Part shown: in pieces, positions 43,634 through 55,222 of the stretch | Position numbering within the stretch: position 1 is the stretch's first letter | Layout of the letters: every line of letters begins with the position of its first letter | Assembly: GCA_900470775.1 (NCBI GenBank) | Contig: UCBZ01000006.1 | Coordinates: 124,001 to 188,000, forward strand | Direction of reading: 5' to 3' | Source: Hyphomicrobiales bacterium | GTDB lineage: Bacteria; Pseudomonadota; Alphaproteobacteria; Rhizobiales; Beijerinckiaceae | Length of the DNA: 64,000 bases | Position numbers and translations under genes: made by a program | The notes under the pieces: model-generated | The model's input: the letters and a program-made list of their open reading frames with translations, nothing else | The model's database searches: none | What the model was told of the DNA's origin: nothing

Positions 43634-44577
43634 CCCATCACCTTCGGCAGCGCCCACATCAGGCCGAGACCGTTCTCGACCAAGAGGACAGCGAACAGCG
43701 CGAACAGATACAGGATCGAGAAGCCGAACAGGGAATAGCAGGCCTTGGTCGCGGCCTCGCCCTCGGTGATCAGCCAGACGCGGATGGCCAGCGCGATCAT
43801 GGCAAGCCCGGTCGTGACCGAGACGACGAGATAGGCCAGCCCGCCGAAGCCCATCAGGGCCGGCAGCACGGCGACGGGCGCCATCACCAGCGAGTACAGC
43901 ACGATCTGCCGGCGGGTCGCGGCGGGGCCGGCGACATTGGGCATCATCGGGATGCCGGCGCGGGCGTAGTCGGCCGACTTCACCAGGGCGAGCGCCCAGA
44001 AATGCGGCGGCGTCCACAGGAAGATGATCGCGAACAGCACCAGCGAATGCATGCCGAGATCGCCGGTGACGACGGCCTCGCCGATCATCGGGGGGAAGGC
44101 GCCAGCCGCGCCGCCGATGACGATGTTCTGCGGCGTCCAGCGCTTCAGCCACATCGAATAGACCACGGCGTAGAAGAAGATCGTGAAGGCGAGCATGGCC
44201 GCCGAGAGCACATTGGCGACGAGGCCCAGCACCAGCACCGCACCGATCGACAGCGTCAGGCCGAAGGCCAGCGCCTCGGAGGGCAGCACGCGCCCGGCCG
44301 GGATCGGCCGCTTGGCCGTGCGGGTCATCAGCACGTCGATATCGGCGTCGTACCACATGTTGAGGCAGCCGGACGCGCCGGCCCCGACCGCGATCGCCAG
44401 CAGCGATGCCAGCGCGATGACGGGGTGCACCGAGCCCGGCGCCGTCGCCATGCCGGCCAGCGCCGTGACGATGACGAGCGACATCACGCGCGGCTTCAGC
44501 AGCGCGAAGAAATCGCGCGCCTCGCCGGTGGAGGTCAGCGCGACGCCGTCATTGCGGGTGTCGAAGGCAGCGGACAT
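43630..44577 (-). CDS. ctaB: Protoheme IX farnesyltransferase (heme O synthase)
   Basis: CtaB (CyoE) adds farnesyl to heme b to make heme O for the oxidase. The 315-aa UbiA-superfamily membrane protein has the polyprenyl-diphosphate motif [19 protein letters not shown] and the second conserved region [13 protein letters not shown], with about eight helices. The ATG at 44577 ([10 protein letters not shown]) is chosen. It is followed by coxF with an ATGA overlap. Confidence 0.96.
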   Translation of the reverse strand: MSAAFDTRNDGVALTSTGEARDFFALLKPRVMSLVIVTALAGMATAPGSVHPVIALASLLAIAVGAGASGCLNMWYDADIDVLMTRTAKRPIPAGRVLPSEALAFGLTLSIGAVLVLGLVANVLSAAMLAFTIFFYAVVYSMWLKRWTPQNIVIGGAAGAFPPMIGEAVVTGDLGMHSLVLFAIIFLWTPPHFWALALVKSADYARAGIPMMPNVAGPAATRRQIVLYSLVMAPVAVLPALMGFGGLAYLVVSVTTGLAMIALAIRVWLITEGEAATKACYSLFGFSILYLFALFAVLLVENGLGLMWALPKVMG

Positions 44578-44630
44578 GAGCGTGGTCGTCTCGTTCCTCA
44601 AAGCGCGTGGACGCGCCTGTGGGCTTGGTA

Positions 44631-44661
44631 CGGCGGCGGGGTCCTGGGAGCCCCGCCGCCG
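44631..44661 (-). terminator. Long GC hairpin between ctaD and ctaB
   Basis: CGGCGGCGGGG (44631-44641) and CCCCGCCGCCG (44651-44661) form a perfect 11-bp stem with a nine-base loop, six bases after the ctaD stop. No T run follows. It probably protects the 3' end of ctaD mRNA or gives partial termination, making subunit I mRNA more abundant than the assembly-factor mRNA. Confidence 0.6.
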
Positions 44662-44666
44662 AAAGA

Positions 44667-47277
<2,611 letters not shown>

Positions 47278-47678
47278 CGATCCGACATAGCTCCTCAAAT
47301 CATGCCCTGCATGGGGTGTTCGCCATGGCACATTCCCTGGGGAACGCACATGAAGAACGGATGTCCATGCGTGGCTCGTGCGACCGCGAGGCCACCTTGC
47401 TCTTCGAGATTGCGATAAATCAAACATCACGCTTGCGCCAGTGGGGCAATGCGGGGCGTCAACGCATCTCGTGCGGCATAATCGCGCGAGGTCTGGCGTG
47501 AACGGCACTCTCGGCTGAGCCCTTTGCCTTGACAGGACAGGGCCTGCATGGTCCCAACGCAATCCACGACGGGACGAAGCAGGATTCCGCAGCGAGGAGC
47601 CGGTTTTCTGCCCGAATTCCGCTCTTTACTTCGGTGACAGGTTTGCGCGGCAGGCGCCGGTTTGGAGGAATCGCAAGG
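47278..47678. other. Divergent intergenic region between ctaC and ialB-family gene
   Basis: These 400 bases hold the promoters of the oxidase cluster (leftward) and of the ialB-family gene (rightward). I see a Crp/Fnr-like dyad at 47410-47423 and a GGAGGA (47664-47669) ribosome binding site before 47679. No repeat, RNA gene or coding frame with family similarity is visible. Confidence 0.5.
47410..47423. promoter_or_regulatory. Candidate Fnr/FixK-like box upstream of ctaC
   Basis: TTGCGATAAATCAA fits the TTGnn-N4-nnCAA dyad of Crp/Fnr-family oxygen regulators, with one perfect ATCAA half. It lies about 133 bases upstream of the ctaC start. The two inner positions of the left half do not match TTGAT. 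Confidence 0.4.
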
Positions 47679-48188
47679 ATGGGTAGGCATATCGGACCTG
47701 TCTGGGCGGCTGTTCTTGTGTTCGTCGGTGCTGTTTGGGCCGCTGGCCCGGCTCTGGCCCAGGGCGCTGTCAAGTCGACCCATGGCGACTGGCAGATGCG
47801 CTGCGAGGTTCCGCCGGGCGCTAAGACCGAGCAATGCGCGCTCGTCCAGAACGTCGCGGCCGAGGACCGGCCCAATCTGACCCTCCTCGTCATCGTGCTG
47901 AAGACGGCCGACCAGAAGAGCAGGCTCTTGCGCGTCGTCGCCCCGCTCGGCGTGCTGCTGCCGTCGGGCCTCGGCCTCAAGATCGACGACAAGGATATCG
48001 GCCGCGCCGGCTTCGTGCGCTGCCTGACGACCGGCTGCGTCGCCGAGGTGGTGATGGACGACGCCCTGCTCGGCCAGCTTAAATCAGGCAAAAGCGCCAC
48101 CTTCATCGTATTCCAGACGCCGGAAGAGGGGGTGGGCGTGCCTGTCTCCCTCAACGGCTTCGGCCCCGGCGTGGAGACCTTGCCGTGA
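47679..48188 (+). CDS. Invasion-associated locus B (IalB) family protein
   Basis: This is a 169-aa exported protein. The signal peptide (VWAAVLVFVGAVWAAGPALA) is followed by the IalB-family pattern: THGDWQMRCEVPPGAKTEQC, two Cys-bearing blocks, FVRCLTTGCVAEVVMDD and a Lys-Ser-Gly-Lys-rich end. The four mature cysteines likely form disulfides. IalB was named in Bartonella, but most family members are of unknown function. GGAGGA lies nine bases before the ATG at 47679. It overlaps the next gene by GTGA. Confidence 0.9.
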   Translation: MGRHIGPVWAAVLVFVGAVWAAGPALAQGAVKSTHGDWQMRCEVPPGAKTEQCALVQNVAAEDRPNLTLLVIVLKTADQKSRLLRVVAPLGVLLPSGLGLKIDDKDIGRAGFVRCLTTGCVAEVVMDDALLGQLKSGKSATFIVFQTPEEGVGVPVSLNGFGPGVETLP

Positions 48189-48796
48189 GTGAACAGCTTC
48201 TTCGCCGGCAAACCCTGCTGGCTCTCCCCTTTCTGTGTCTCGGCCTCGCCGGTTGCGGCTCGTCGAGTTCGTCCTCGGGCCAGCCGAGCACGATGCAGAC
48301 ACTGGGCAACGTCCTGATGTTCCAGTCGACGACGCCGCCGCCGCCCGATCAGTTGCCGAAGGACGAGGCGGAGGAGCAGCAGGTCTGTCCCCAGGTCATT
48401 ATCGCCGACGGCGGCGCGGCCGTTCGGGCCCAGTCCGGCCAGGACAGCGGCAGCCTGCGCCACCAGATCTCGATCCTCAACGTCGCTCGCGAGTGCACGC
48501 CCACCGGCAATGGCGGCTTCCGCCTCAAGGTCGGTGTCGAGGGCCGCATCCTGCTCGGTCCGGCGGGTGGCGCCGGCAATTACGGCGCGACACTGACGAC
48601 GGTCGTTATGCGCGGCACGACGCAGGTCGCCCGCCGCGCCGCCCGCGTCGGCGGCGCCGTAGGCTCGGGCCAGGGCGGCACCGACTTCTCGCATGTCGAG
48701 GACGGCATCGTCGTCCCGGCCGGCCGCGGCGATGTCGAGATCATCGTCGGGCTGGGAGGCGGCGCGGCCACGCCGGTGCGTTCGCGCCGACGCTAG
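48185..48796 (+). CDS. Hypothetical lipoprotein
   Basis: This is a 203-aa protein with a lipoprotein signal: QTLLALPFLCLGLAGCGSSS, lipidated Cys near residue 24, then a Ser-rich linker. The mature part has two Cys (QQVCPQ, VARECTP) and a beta-rich region (FRLKVGVEGRILLGPAG). I do not recognise a named domain. The GTG start overlaps the IalB-family stop, so the two are coupled and may act together at the envelope. Confidence 0.75.
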   Translation: MSEQLLRRQTLLALPFLCLGLAGCGSSSSSSGQPSTMQTLGNVLMFQSTTPPPPDQLPKDEAEEQQVCPQVIIADGGAAVRAQSGQDSGSLRHQISILNVARECTPTGNGGFRLKVGVEGRILLGPAGGAGNYGATLTTVVMRGTTQVARRAARVGGAVGSGQGGTDFSHVEDGIVVPAGRGDVEIIVGLGGGAATPVRSRRR

Positions 48797-48907
48797 GCCG
48801 ATTTGGTGACGCGCCGCAAAGAGCAGCGTCGATTGCCGTGAAACGAGGCAGCCGCGCGATTGACTTAGGGCGGCGCTCTTGTATCTCTGCCAACAGCCGC
48901 AACATCC

Positions 48908-49108
48908 CCGCGGGAGAGACCGGGACTGGTTTTGGCCAGGCCCGGCGCCGAAGGCGCAACCGCCCCGGAAACGCTCAGGCAAACGGACCGCGTGGGAACT
49001 GGCACTCTGGAAAGTGGTGGGGGAAACTCCGCCCACCGACGGGTGTAACCTGTCCGGCGCCACTATGCCGGTATGGGGAAATCTCTCAGGTTCCAAGACA
49101 GAGGGGGC
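48908..49108 (+). promoter_or_regulatory. Tandem glycine riboswitch
   Basis: Two glycine aptamers lie in series. The first runs from about 48908 to 48993 with GGGAGAGACC, GCCGAAGGCGCAACC and GGAAACGCTCAGGCAAACGG. The second runs from about 48996 to 49108 with ACTCTGGAAAG, CCACCGACGGGTGTAA, AAATCTCTCAGGTTCC and AAGACAGAG. These are the strongly conserved aptamer elements. It ends about 55 bases before gcvT and should turn the gcv operon on when glycine is high. Confidence 0.95.
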
Positions 49109-49162
49109 GCGTTCCGGACACATCCGTCCGGGGCTTGCGCTTGTCTCTGGAAGGGGCCGTCC

Positions 49163-50332
49163 ATGGCTGATGTTGCCGATGCCACCGTTGCCGATCTCGC
49201 GGCTGCGCCCGAGGCCATCGTTCTCAAGACCCCGCTCCATTCCCGCCATGTCGCGCTCGGCGCCCGCATGGTGCCCTTCGCCGGCTACGACATGCCGGTG
49301 CAGTACCCCACCGGCATCCTGACCGAGCACAACTGGACGCGCGAGAAGGCGGGCCTCTTCGACGTCTCTCATATGGGCCAGTGCTTCCTCGTCGGCCCTG
49401 ACCACGAGACCACGGCACGCGCGCTCGAGGCGCTGATTCCCGCCGACATCCTCAACCTTGCCCCCGGCAAGCAGCGCTATTCGCAGCTCCTGAACGAGGA
49501 GGGCGGCATCCTCGACGACCTGATGGTGACGCGCTCCCTCGATCCAGACGAGGACGGCGCGCTCTATCTGGTCGTCAACGCCGCCTGCAAGACGCAGGAC
49601 TACGCCCATATCGAGGCGCGCCTACCCGCCAATGTGAAGCTGATCAAGGCCGAGCATCGCGGCCTGGTCGCTCTGCAGGGTCCGGCCGCCGAGGCTGCGC
49701 TGGCGGCGATTGCGCCCGAGGCTGCGCAGATGGGCTTCATGACCTCGCGCACGATGAAGGTCGCAGGCATCAAGGCCAATGTCAGCCGCTCCGGCTATAC
49801 CGGCGAGGACGGCTACGAGATTTCCGCCGCCGCGACGAAGATCGGCGAGATCTGGGACACGCTGCTGCTCGACGCCACCGTCAAGCCGATCGGGCTCGGC
49901 GCACGCGATTCGCTGCGGCTCGAAGCCGGGCTTTGCCTCTATGGCCACGATATCGACACCACGACCTCGCCGGTCGAGGCCGCGCTGACCTGGTCGATCC
50001 AGAAGCGCCGTCGCGAGGAGGGCGGCTTCCCCGGCGCGCAGCGCGTCCAGCGCGAATTCGCTGAGGGCGTCTCCCGCGTCCGTGTCGGCCTGCTGCCGGA
50101 AGGCCGGGCGCCGGCCCGCGAGGGCGCCGAGATCGCGACCCCCGAGGGCGAGATCGTTGGCAAGGTCACCTCCGGCGGCTTCGGCCCGACCCTGAACGCG
50201 CCCTGTGCCATGGGCTATGTCGCCAAGGCTCATTCCGCGCCGGGCACGCAGATTCACCTGATCGTGCGCGGCAAGCCGCTGCCGGCCGTCGTCGCAGCGA
50301 TGCCCTTCGTCCCCAACGGCTACAAGCGCTGA
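49163..50332 (+). CDS. gcvT: Glycine cleavage system aminomethyltransferase (T protein)
   Basis: GcvT passes the methylene from the lipoyl arm of GcvH to tetrahydrofolate. The 389-aa protein has TPLHSRHVALGARMVPFAGY, FDVSHMGQ with the active-site region, SRSGYTGEDGYEI and GLGARDSLRLEAGLCLYGHD. It is under the glycine riboswitch. The ATG at 49163 is the family start; the longer open frame reads into the riboswitch. Confidence 0.97.
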   Translation: MADVADATVADLAAAPEAIVLKTPLHSRHVALGARMVPFAGYDMPVQYPTGILTEHNWTREKAGLFDVSHMGQCFLVGPDHETTARALEALIPADILNLAPGKQRYSQLLNEEGGILDDLMVTRSLDPDEDGALYLVVNAACKTQDYAHIEARLPANVKLIKAEHRGLVALQGPAAEAALAAIAPEAAQMGFMTSRTMKVAGIKANVSRSGYTGEDGYEISAAATKIGEIWDTLLLDATVKPIGLGARDSLRLEAGLCLYGHDIDTTTSPVEAALTWSIQKRRREEGGFPGAQRVQREFAEGVSRVRVGLLPEGRAPAREGAEIATPEGEIVGKVTSGGFGPTLNAPCAMGYVAKAHSAPGTQIHLIVRGKPLPAVVAAMPFVPNGYKR

Positions 50333-50371
50333 TCCCCACCCAAACCCATTCTGCTCCGGAGACCTGATCCC

Positions 50372-50746
50372 ATGGCCGAGACCCGCTACAGCAAGGACCA
50401 CGAATACATCCGCATCGAGGGTGACATAGGCACGGTCGGCATCACCGATTACGCCCAGGGCCAGCTCGGAGACGTCGTCTTCGTCGAGCTTCCTGCCATC
50501 GGCAAGGCCGTCGCCAAGGGCGGCGAGGCCGCGGTGGTGGAAAGCGTCAAGGCGGCCTCCGAGGTCTATGCCCCGGTCTCCGGCGAGGTGGTCGAGGTCA
50601 ACAGCGCGCTCGAAGCCGCGCCCGGCACCGTCAACGAGGACCCCGCCGGCAAGGGCTGGTTCCTGAAGCTCAAGCTCAAGGACGCCGCCGAACTCGAAGG
50701 CCTGATGAGCGAGGCCGAGTACCAGAACTACGTCAAGACGCTCTGA
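50372..50746 (+). CDS. gcvH: Glycine cleavage system H protein
   Basis: GcvH is the lipoyl carrier of the glycine cleavage system. The 124-aa protein has GITDYAQGQLGDVVFVELP and the lipoylation site VVESVKAASEVYAPVSGE with Lys 60. The end NEDPAGKGWFLKLKL is typical. It follows gcvT by about 40 bases. Confidence 0.98.
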   Translation: MAETRYSKDHEYIRIEGDIGTVGITDYAQGQLGDVVFVELPAIGKAVAKGGEAAVVESVKAASEVYAPVSGEVVEVNSALEAAPGTVNEDPAGKGWFLKLKLKDAAELEGLMSEAEYQNYVKTL

Positions 50747-50751
50747 GGCGG

Positions 50752-50885
50752 GTCATCCCGCACGCGCTGCGGCACGAAGTGCTGCTGCGCAATGCGGGAC
50801 CGCCCTCCGATAAAGGCGCCTTCTCGTCGCAACGGTCCCGTGTCTGCGCAGCGGCATTTTCATGCCGCAGCGCGCACGGGATGAC
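50752..50885. repeat. Nested palindromic repeat inside the gcv operon
   Basis: The left arm at 50752-50774 (GTCATCCCGCACGCGCTG and on) and the right arm at 50863-50885 are inverted repeats matching at 21 of 23 positions. Inside, CTGCGCAATGCGGGACCG-like sequence pairs with CGGTCCCGTGTCTGCGCAG. It fills the gap between gcvH and gcvPA. On the operon mRNA it would form a long stem of over 40 paired bases. Confidence 0.88.
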
Positions 50886-50909
50886 ACCCAGCACATACGG
50901 ACATAAGCC

Positions 50910-52250
50910 ATGCGCTATCTCCCCCTGACCGACACCGACCGCGAGGACATGCTCGCGCGCATTGGCGTTCCCGATGTCGACGCGTTGTTCTCCGACGTGC
51001 CGGCCGGCAAGCTGCTGACGGCCCCGCTCGATCTGCCCCGCACCAAGGGCGAGCTCGAGGTCGAGCGCATCATGGCGCGCATGGCGGGCCGCAACGTCGC
51101 GGCCTCCTCGGTGCCGTTCTTCGTCGGCGCGGGTGCCTACAAGCACCATGTCCCGGCGACGGTGGATCACCTGATCCAGCGCTCGGAGTTCCTGACCAGC
51201 TACACGCCCTACCAGCCCGAGATCGCGCAGGGCACGCTGCAATATCTTTTCGAGTTCCAGACCCAGGTCGCGGCGCTGACCGGCATGGAGGTCGCCAACG
51301 CCTCGATGTATGATGGCTCGACCGGCACCGGCGAGGCCGTGCTGATGGCCCACCGCGTCACCAAGCGGCGCAAGGCGGTGCTCTCGGGTGGCCTGCATCC
51401 GCACTACGCCGAGGTCGTCCGGACGCTCTCGGAGATGGCCAACGACGCCGTCGTCTCACTACCTCCTGACGTTTCGGCCAACGAGGACATTCTTTCGCAG
51501 ATCGACGACGAGACCTCCTGCGTCGTCGTCCAGAACCCCGACGTCTTCGGCAATCTGCGCGACCTGACGCCGATTGCGGCAAAAGCGCAGGCCCATGGCG
51601 CCCTGCTGATCGCGGTCTTCACCGAAATCGTTTCGCTCGGCGCCATCGTGCCGCCGGGCGCGATGGGCGCCGACATCGTCGTCGGCGAGGGCCAGTCGAT
51701 CGGCAATGCGCTGAACTTCGGCGGCCCCTATGTCGGCCTCTTCGCGGCCAAGTCGAAATATATCCGCCAGATGCCGGGACGGCTTTGCGGCGAGACGGTC
51801 GATTCGACCGGCCAGCGCGGTTTCGTGCTGACGCTCTCGACCCGCGAGCAGCATATCCGCCGCGACAAGGCGACCTCGAACATCTGCACCAATTCGGGCC
51901 TCTGCGTGCTCGCCTTCACCATCCACATGACGCTGCTCGGCCAGGCCGGGCTGTCACGGTTGGCGGAGGTCAATCACGCCAATGCGGTCAAACTCGCCGA
52001 CATGCTGGCGGGCGTGAAGGGTGTGACGGTGCTCAACGCCAGCTTCTTCAACGAGTTCACGGTGAAGCTGGGCAAGCCTGCAGCCGCCGTCGTCGAAGCA
52101 CTTGCCGCAAAGGGCATTCTCGCTGGCGTCCCGGTCTCGCGCCTGCTGCCGAAGGCCGGGCTCGACGACCTGCTCTTGGTCGCCTCGACCGAAATCAACA
52201 CGGATGAAGATCGGGCGGCCTTCGTGGCAGCGCTCGCGGAGGTGCTGTGA
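50910..52250 (+). CDS. gcvPA: Glycine dehydrogenase (decarboxylating) subunit 1
   Basis: This is the amino-terminal half of a split P protein. The 446-aa subunit begins [19 protein letters not shown] and has [49 protein letters not shown] and [17 protein letters not shown]. It pairs with GcvPB, which holds the PLP lysine. Its TGA shares a base with the gcvPB ATG (TGATG). Confidence 0.97.
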   Translation: MRYLPLTDTDREDMLARIGVPDVDALFSDVPAGKLLTAPLDLPRTKGELEVERIMARMAGRNVAASSVPFFVGAGAYKHHVPATVDHLIQRSEFLTSYTPYQPEIAQGTLQYLFEFQTQVAALTGMEVANASMYDGSTGTGEAVLMAHRVTKRRKAVLSGGLHPHYAEVVRTLSEMANDAVVSLPPDVSANEDILSQIDDETSCVVVQNPDVFGNLRDLTPIAAKAQAHGALLIAVFTEIVSLGAIVPPGAMGADIVVGEGQSIGNALNFGGPYVGLFAAKSKYIRQMPGRLCGETVDSTGQRGFVLTLSTREQHIRRDKATSNICTNSGLCVLAFTIHMTLLGQAGLSRLAEVNHANAVKLADMLAGVKGVTVLNASFFNEFTVKLGKPAAAVVEALAAKGILAGVPVSRLLPKAGLDDLLLVASTEINTDEDRAAFVAALAEVL

Positions 52251-53824
52251 TGCTGAACCGTCAGGGACGACCCACCCAATCCAGCGCTGCCGCTACCGAG
52301 CAGCACGCCACCTTCACCGGCAACAAGGCGCTGCAGCAGATCGAGCCGCTGATCTTTGAGATCGGCCATCACGAGACCACCGGCGTCGATATCGACGCGC
52401 CGGCGCCGTTCAAGAGCCGCCTCGGCAAGCACGCCCGAAAGGGCGAGATCGGCCTGCCCGGCCTTTCCGAGCCCGAGACGATGCGCCATTACGTGCGCCT
52501 CAGCCAGAAGAACTACGGCATCGACACAGGGCTCTTCCCGCTCGGCTCCTGCACGATGAAGCACAATGCCCGTCTCAACGAGAAGACGGCGCGGATGCCG
52601 GGCTTCTCCGACGTGCACCCGCTCCAGCCGGTCTCGACAGTGCCGGGCGCTCTCGAGGTCATGCTCGAGCTCTCGCACTACCTGATGACGCTGACCGGGA
52701 TGCCGGCCGTGGCGCTCTCGCCGAAGGCCGGCGCCCATGGCGAGGCCTGCGGCATGATGGCGATCAAGGCCGCCATTGCCGCCAAGGGCGAGGGCGCGAC
52801 CCGCACCGTCGTGCTCGTTCCCGAATCGGCCCACGGCACCAACCCGGCGACGGCGGCCCTGATCGGCTTCTCCGTGCGCTCGGTTCCGGCTCGCGATGAC
52901 GGCACGGTCGCGGTCGAGGACGTCAAGGCGCTGCTCGGCCCCGACATCGCCGCGATCATGCTGACCAACCCCAACACCTGCGGCATCTTCGAGCCTCAGA
53001 TCGTCGAGATCGCTGCCGCGATGCACGAGGCCGGCGCCTATTTCTACTGCGACGGCGCCAACTTCAACGCGATCGTCGGCAAGGCGCGCCCGGGCGATCT
53101 CGGCGTCGATGCGATGCATATCAACCTGCACAAGACCTTCTCGACGCCCCATGGCGGCGGCGGGCCGGGCGCAGGTCCCGTCGTGCTCTCGGAGCGGCTG
53201 GCGCCTTATGCGCCGGTGCCGTTCATCCATGTCGAGGCCGGCACGCCCCGCCTCGTCGAAAACGCTGCCGACGCGCCGCCGGGCAACGTCCCCTTCGGCC
53301 GCATGACCGCCTTCCACGGCCAGATGGGCATGTATGTTCGCGCGCTCACCTACATGCTCAGCCATGGCGCCGACGGCATGAAGCAGGCCTCCGAGGACGC
53401 GGTCCTCAACGCGAACTACATCCGCGCCGGGCTGTCGGATCTGATGTCGCTGCCCTTCCCGGACCACCCGTCGATGCATGAGGCGCTGTTCGACGATGAA
53501 TGGCTCAAGGGCACCGGCGTCTCGACGCTCGATTTCGCCAAGGCGATGATCGACGAGGGCTACCACCCGATGACGGTGTATTTCCCGCTCGTCGTCCATG
53601 GCGCCATGCTGATCGAGCCGACCGAATCGGAATCGAAGGCCTCGCTCGACCTCTTCATCGCGACGCTGCGCGACCTCGCCATGGCCGCCAAGGGCAATGA
53701 CAAGGAGCGCTTCACGGCAGCCCCCCACCACGCCCCGATCCGCCGCCTTGACGAGACCCGCGCGGCCCGCCAGCCGGTGCTGAAATGGGTGAAGCCGGCG
53801 CCGGTGGCCGAGGCGGCGGAATAG
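52250..53824 (+). CDS. gcvPB: Glycine dehydrogenase (decarboxylating) subunit 2
   Basis: This is the carboxy-terminal, PLP-binding half of the split P protein. The 524-aa subunit has GLFPLGSCTMKHNARLNEK, PKAGAHGEACGMMAIKAA, NPNTCGIFEPQIVEIA and the PLP lysine in HINLHKTFSTPHGGGGPG (Lys near 295). It catalyses decarboxylation of glycine and loading of GcvH. A 20-base palindromic hairpin follows it. Confidence 0.97.
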   Translation: MLNRQGRPTQSSAAATEQHATFTGNKALQQIEPLIFEIGHHETTGVDIDAPAPFKSRLGKHARKGEIGLPGLSEPETMRHYVRLSQKNYGIDTGLFPLGSCTMKHNARLNEKTARMPGFSDVHPLQPVSTVPGALEVMLELSHYLMTLTGMPAVALSPKAGAHGEACGMMAIKAAIAAKGEGATRTVVLVPESAHGTNPATAALIGFSVRSVPARDDGTVAVEDVKALLGPDIAAIMLTNPNTCGIFEPQIVEIAAAMHEAGAYFYCDGANFNAIVGKARPGDLGVDAMHINLHKTFSTPHGGGGPGAGPVVLSERLAPYAPVPFIHVEAGTPRLVENAADAPPGNVPFGRMTAFHGQMGMYVRALTYMLSHGADGMKQASEDAVLNANYIRAGLSDLMSLPFPDHPSMHEALFDDEWLKGTGVSTLDFAKAMIDEGYHPMTVYFPLVVHGAMLIEPTESESKASLDLFIATLRDLAMAAKGNDKERFTAAPHHAPIRRLDETRAARQPVLKWVKPAPVAEAAE

Positions 53825-53838
53825 GTAGCGGGCACAAG

Positions 53839-53858
53839 CTGGCGGCCCGGGCCGCCAG
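53839..53858 (+). terminator. Palindromic hairpin after gcvPB
   Basis: CTGGCGGCCCGGGCCGCCAG is a perfect 20-base palindrome 14 bases after the gcvPB stop. It has no T run, so it may mark the 3' end of the operon mRNA by stabilising it. Confidence 0.5.
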
Positions 53859-53929
53859 CAACATTCCGATACGGAAATCTCCGCGCGCCTTAAGGCTTCC
53901 TTGACCATGCGCGAGGGATGCTTGGCCTC

Positions 53930-55216
53930 ATGCGCCGATGGCGCAGTGTGGGATTGACATCCATGGCCGTGCGTTTCGTCAGATCAACCGTCGCTGCGGC
54001 CTTTGCGGTCCTTCTCGGCACCACGGCCGTGCGCGCCAATGAGCCGAGCTACGGCCCCAACACCTATGACCGCACACTCGACGCCCTGATCGCCCATGAG
54101 GACATCGCGGGGCGTGGCGGCTGGCCGAAGCTGCCCGGCAGCGTCACCGCGCTGAAGCCAGAGGCTCAAGGTCCCGATGTCGCGGCGCTGAAGCAGCGCC
54201 TGCTTTTGAGCGGCGATCTCTCGCCTGACGCGCTGCCGGGCGATGTCTACGACGCGAATGTCGTCGCCGCCGTGAAGCGCTTCCAGATTCGCCATGGCCT
54301 CTCGGACCTTGGCACCGTCGGCCGCCTGACCCTGAAGGCGATGAACACGCCGGTCGAGGTTCGCCTGAACCAGCTCACCGCGACGCTGGAGCGGCTGAAG
54401 GGCAACGGCTTCTCCTTCGCCGAGCGCTATGTTGTGGTCAACATTCCCGGCGCCAGCGTTGAGGCGGTGGAGAACGGCCAGGTCCAGCGCCGCCATCTCG
54501 CCATCGTCGGCCGGCCGGACCGGCCCTCGCCGGTGCTTCAGGCCAGCATCTCCTCGGTCAACCTCAACCCGACCTGGACGGTGCCGACCTCGATCGTCAA
54601 GGCCGACATCATTCCGCATATGCGCAAAGATGCCGGCTTCCTGACCAAGTCGCACATGCGCCTGCTGGGCGCCGAGAACCGCGAGATCGACCCGGCCACG
54701 GTCAACTGGGCGACCCTGACATCGCCCTATTTCACCGTGCGGCAGGATCCGGGCCCCGATAATTCGCTCGGCCAGATGAAGATCGACATGCCCAACACGG
54801 AGGCCGTCTATCTGCACGACACTCCCAAGAAGTCGCTCTTCCGCAACGATGTCCGCTTCAATTCCTCCGGCTGCGCCCGCATCGAGGGGGTGCGTGACCT
54901 CGGCGCCTGGCTGCTGGAGGGCACGGAATGGACCCTGCCGGCGCTCGAGGCCGAGATCGCCAAGGGCGAGCGCAAGAACATCCCCCTGAAAAAGCAGGTC
55001 CCGGTCGCCTGGGTCTACCTCACGGGCTGGCAGGGGGCCGACGGGCTCGTCCAGTTCCGCGAGGACATCTACGGCCTCGACACGCCGCAGGGCATCGTGA
55101 CCTCGACGATTGCGGCGCGTAAGACCAAGCCGAAGCCGGTGCAGCCAAAGCTCGAGGCAAGGCCCGCGGTCGTTGCACCTGTGCGGCCGGCCAAGACACT
55201 GACCGTCTCGAACTGA
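53930..55216 (+). CDS. L,D-transpeptidase (YcbB/LdtD-like) with peptidoglycan-binding domain
   Basis: This is a 428-aa periplasmic enzyme forming 3-3 crosslinks or attaching proteins to peptidoglycan. A signal region (VRFVRSTVAAAFAVLLGTTAVRA) precedes a peptidoglycan-binding domain (VKRFQIRHGLSDLGTVGRLT). The YkuD domain follows with His in VYLHDTPKKSLF and the catalytic Cys in NSSGCARI. The start is uncertain among ATGs at 53918, 53930 and 53963; 53930 has a GAGGG at a fair distance. Confidence 0.9.
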   Translation: MRRWRSVGLTSMAVRFVRSTVAAAFAVLLGTTAVRANEPSYGPNTYDRTLDALIAHEDIAGRGGWPKLPGSVTALKPEAQGPDVAALKQRLLLSGDLSPDALPGDVYDANVVAAVKRFQIRHGLSDLGTVGRLTLKAMNTPVEVRLNQLTATLERLKGNGFSFAERYVVVNIPGASVEAVENGQVQRRHLAIVGRPDRPSPVLQASISSVNLNPTWTVPTSIVKADIIPHMRKDAGFLTKSHMRLLGAENREIDPATVNWATLTSPYFTVRQDPGPDNSLGQMKIDMPNTEAVYLHDTPKKSLFRNDVRFNSSGCARIEGVRDLGAWLLEGTEWTLPALEAEIAKGERKNIPLKKQVPVAWVYLTGWQGADGLVQFREDIYGLDTPQGIVTSTIAARKTKPKPVQPKLEARPAVVAPVRPAKTLTVSN

Positions 55217-55222
55217 GGTCTC

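Noticed and set aside
47459..49609. A 716-codon minus-strand frame across the ialB, lipoprotein, riboswitch and gcvT region
   Set aside because: It runs through the riboswitch and two opposite genes, and its translation has no domain. It is a base-composition artefact.
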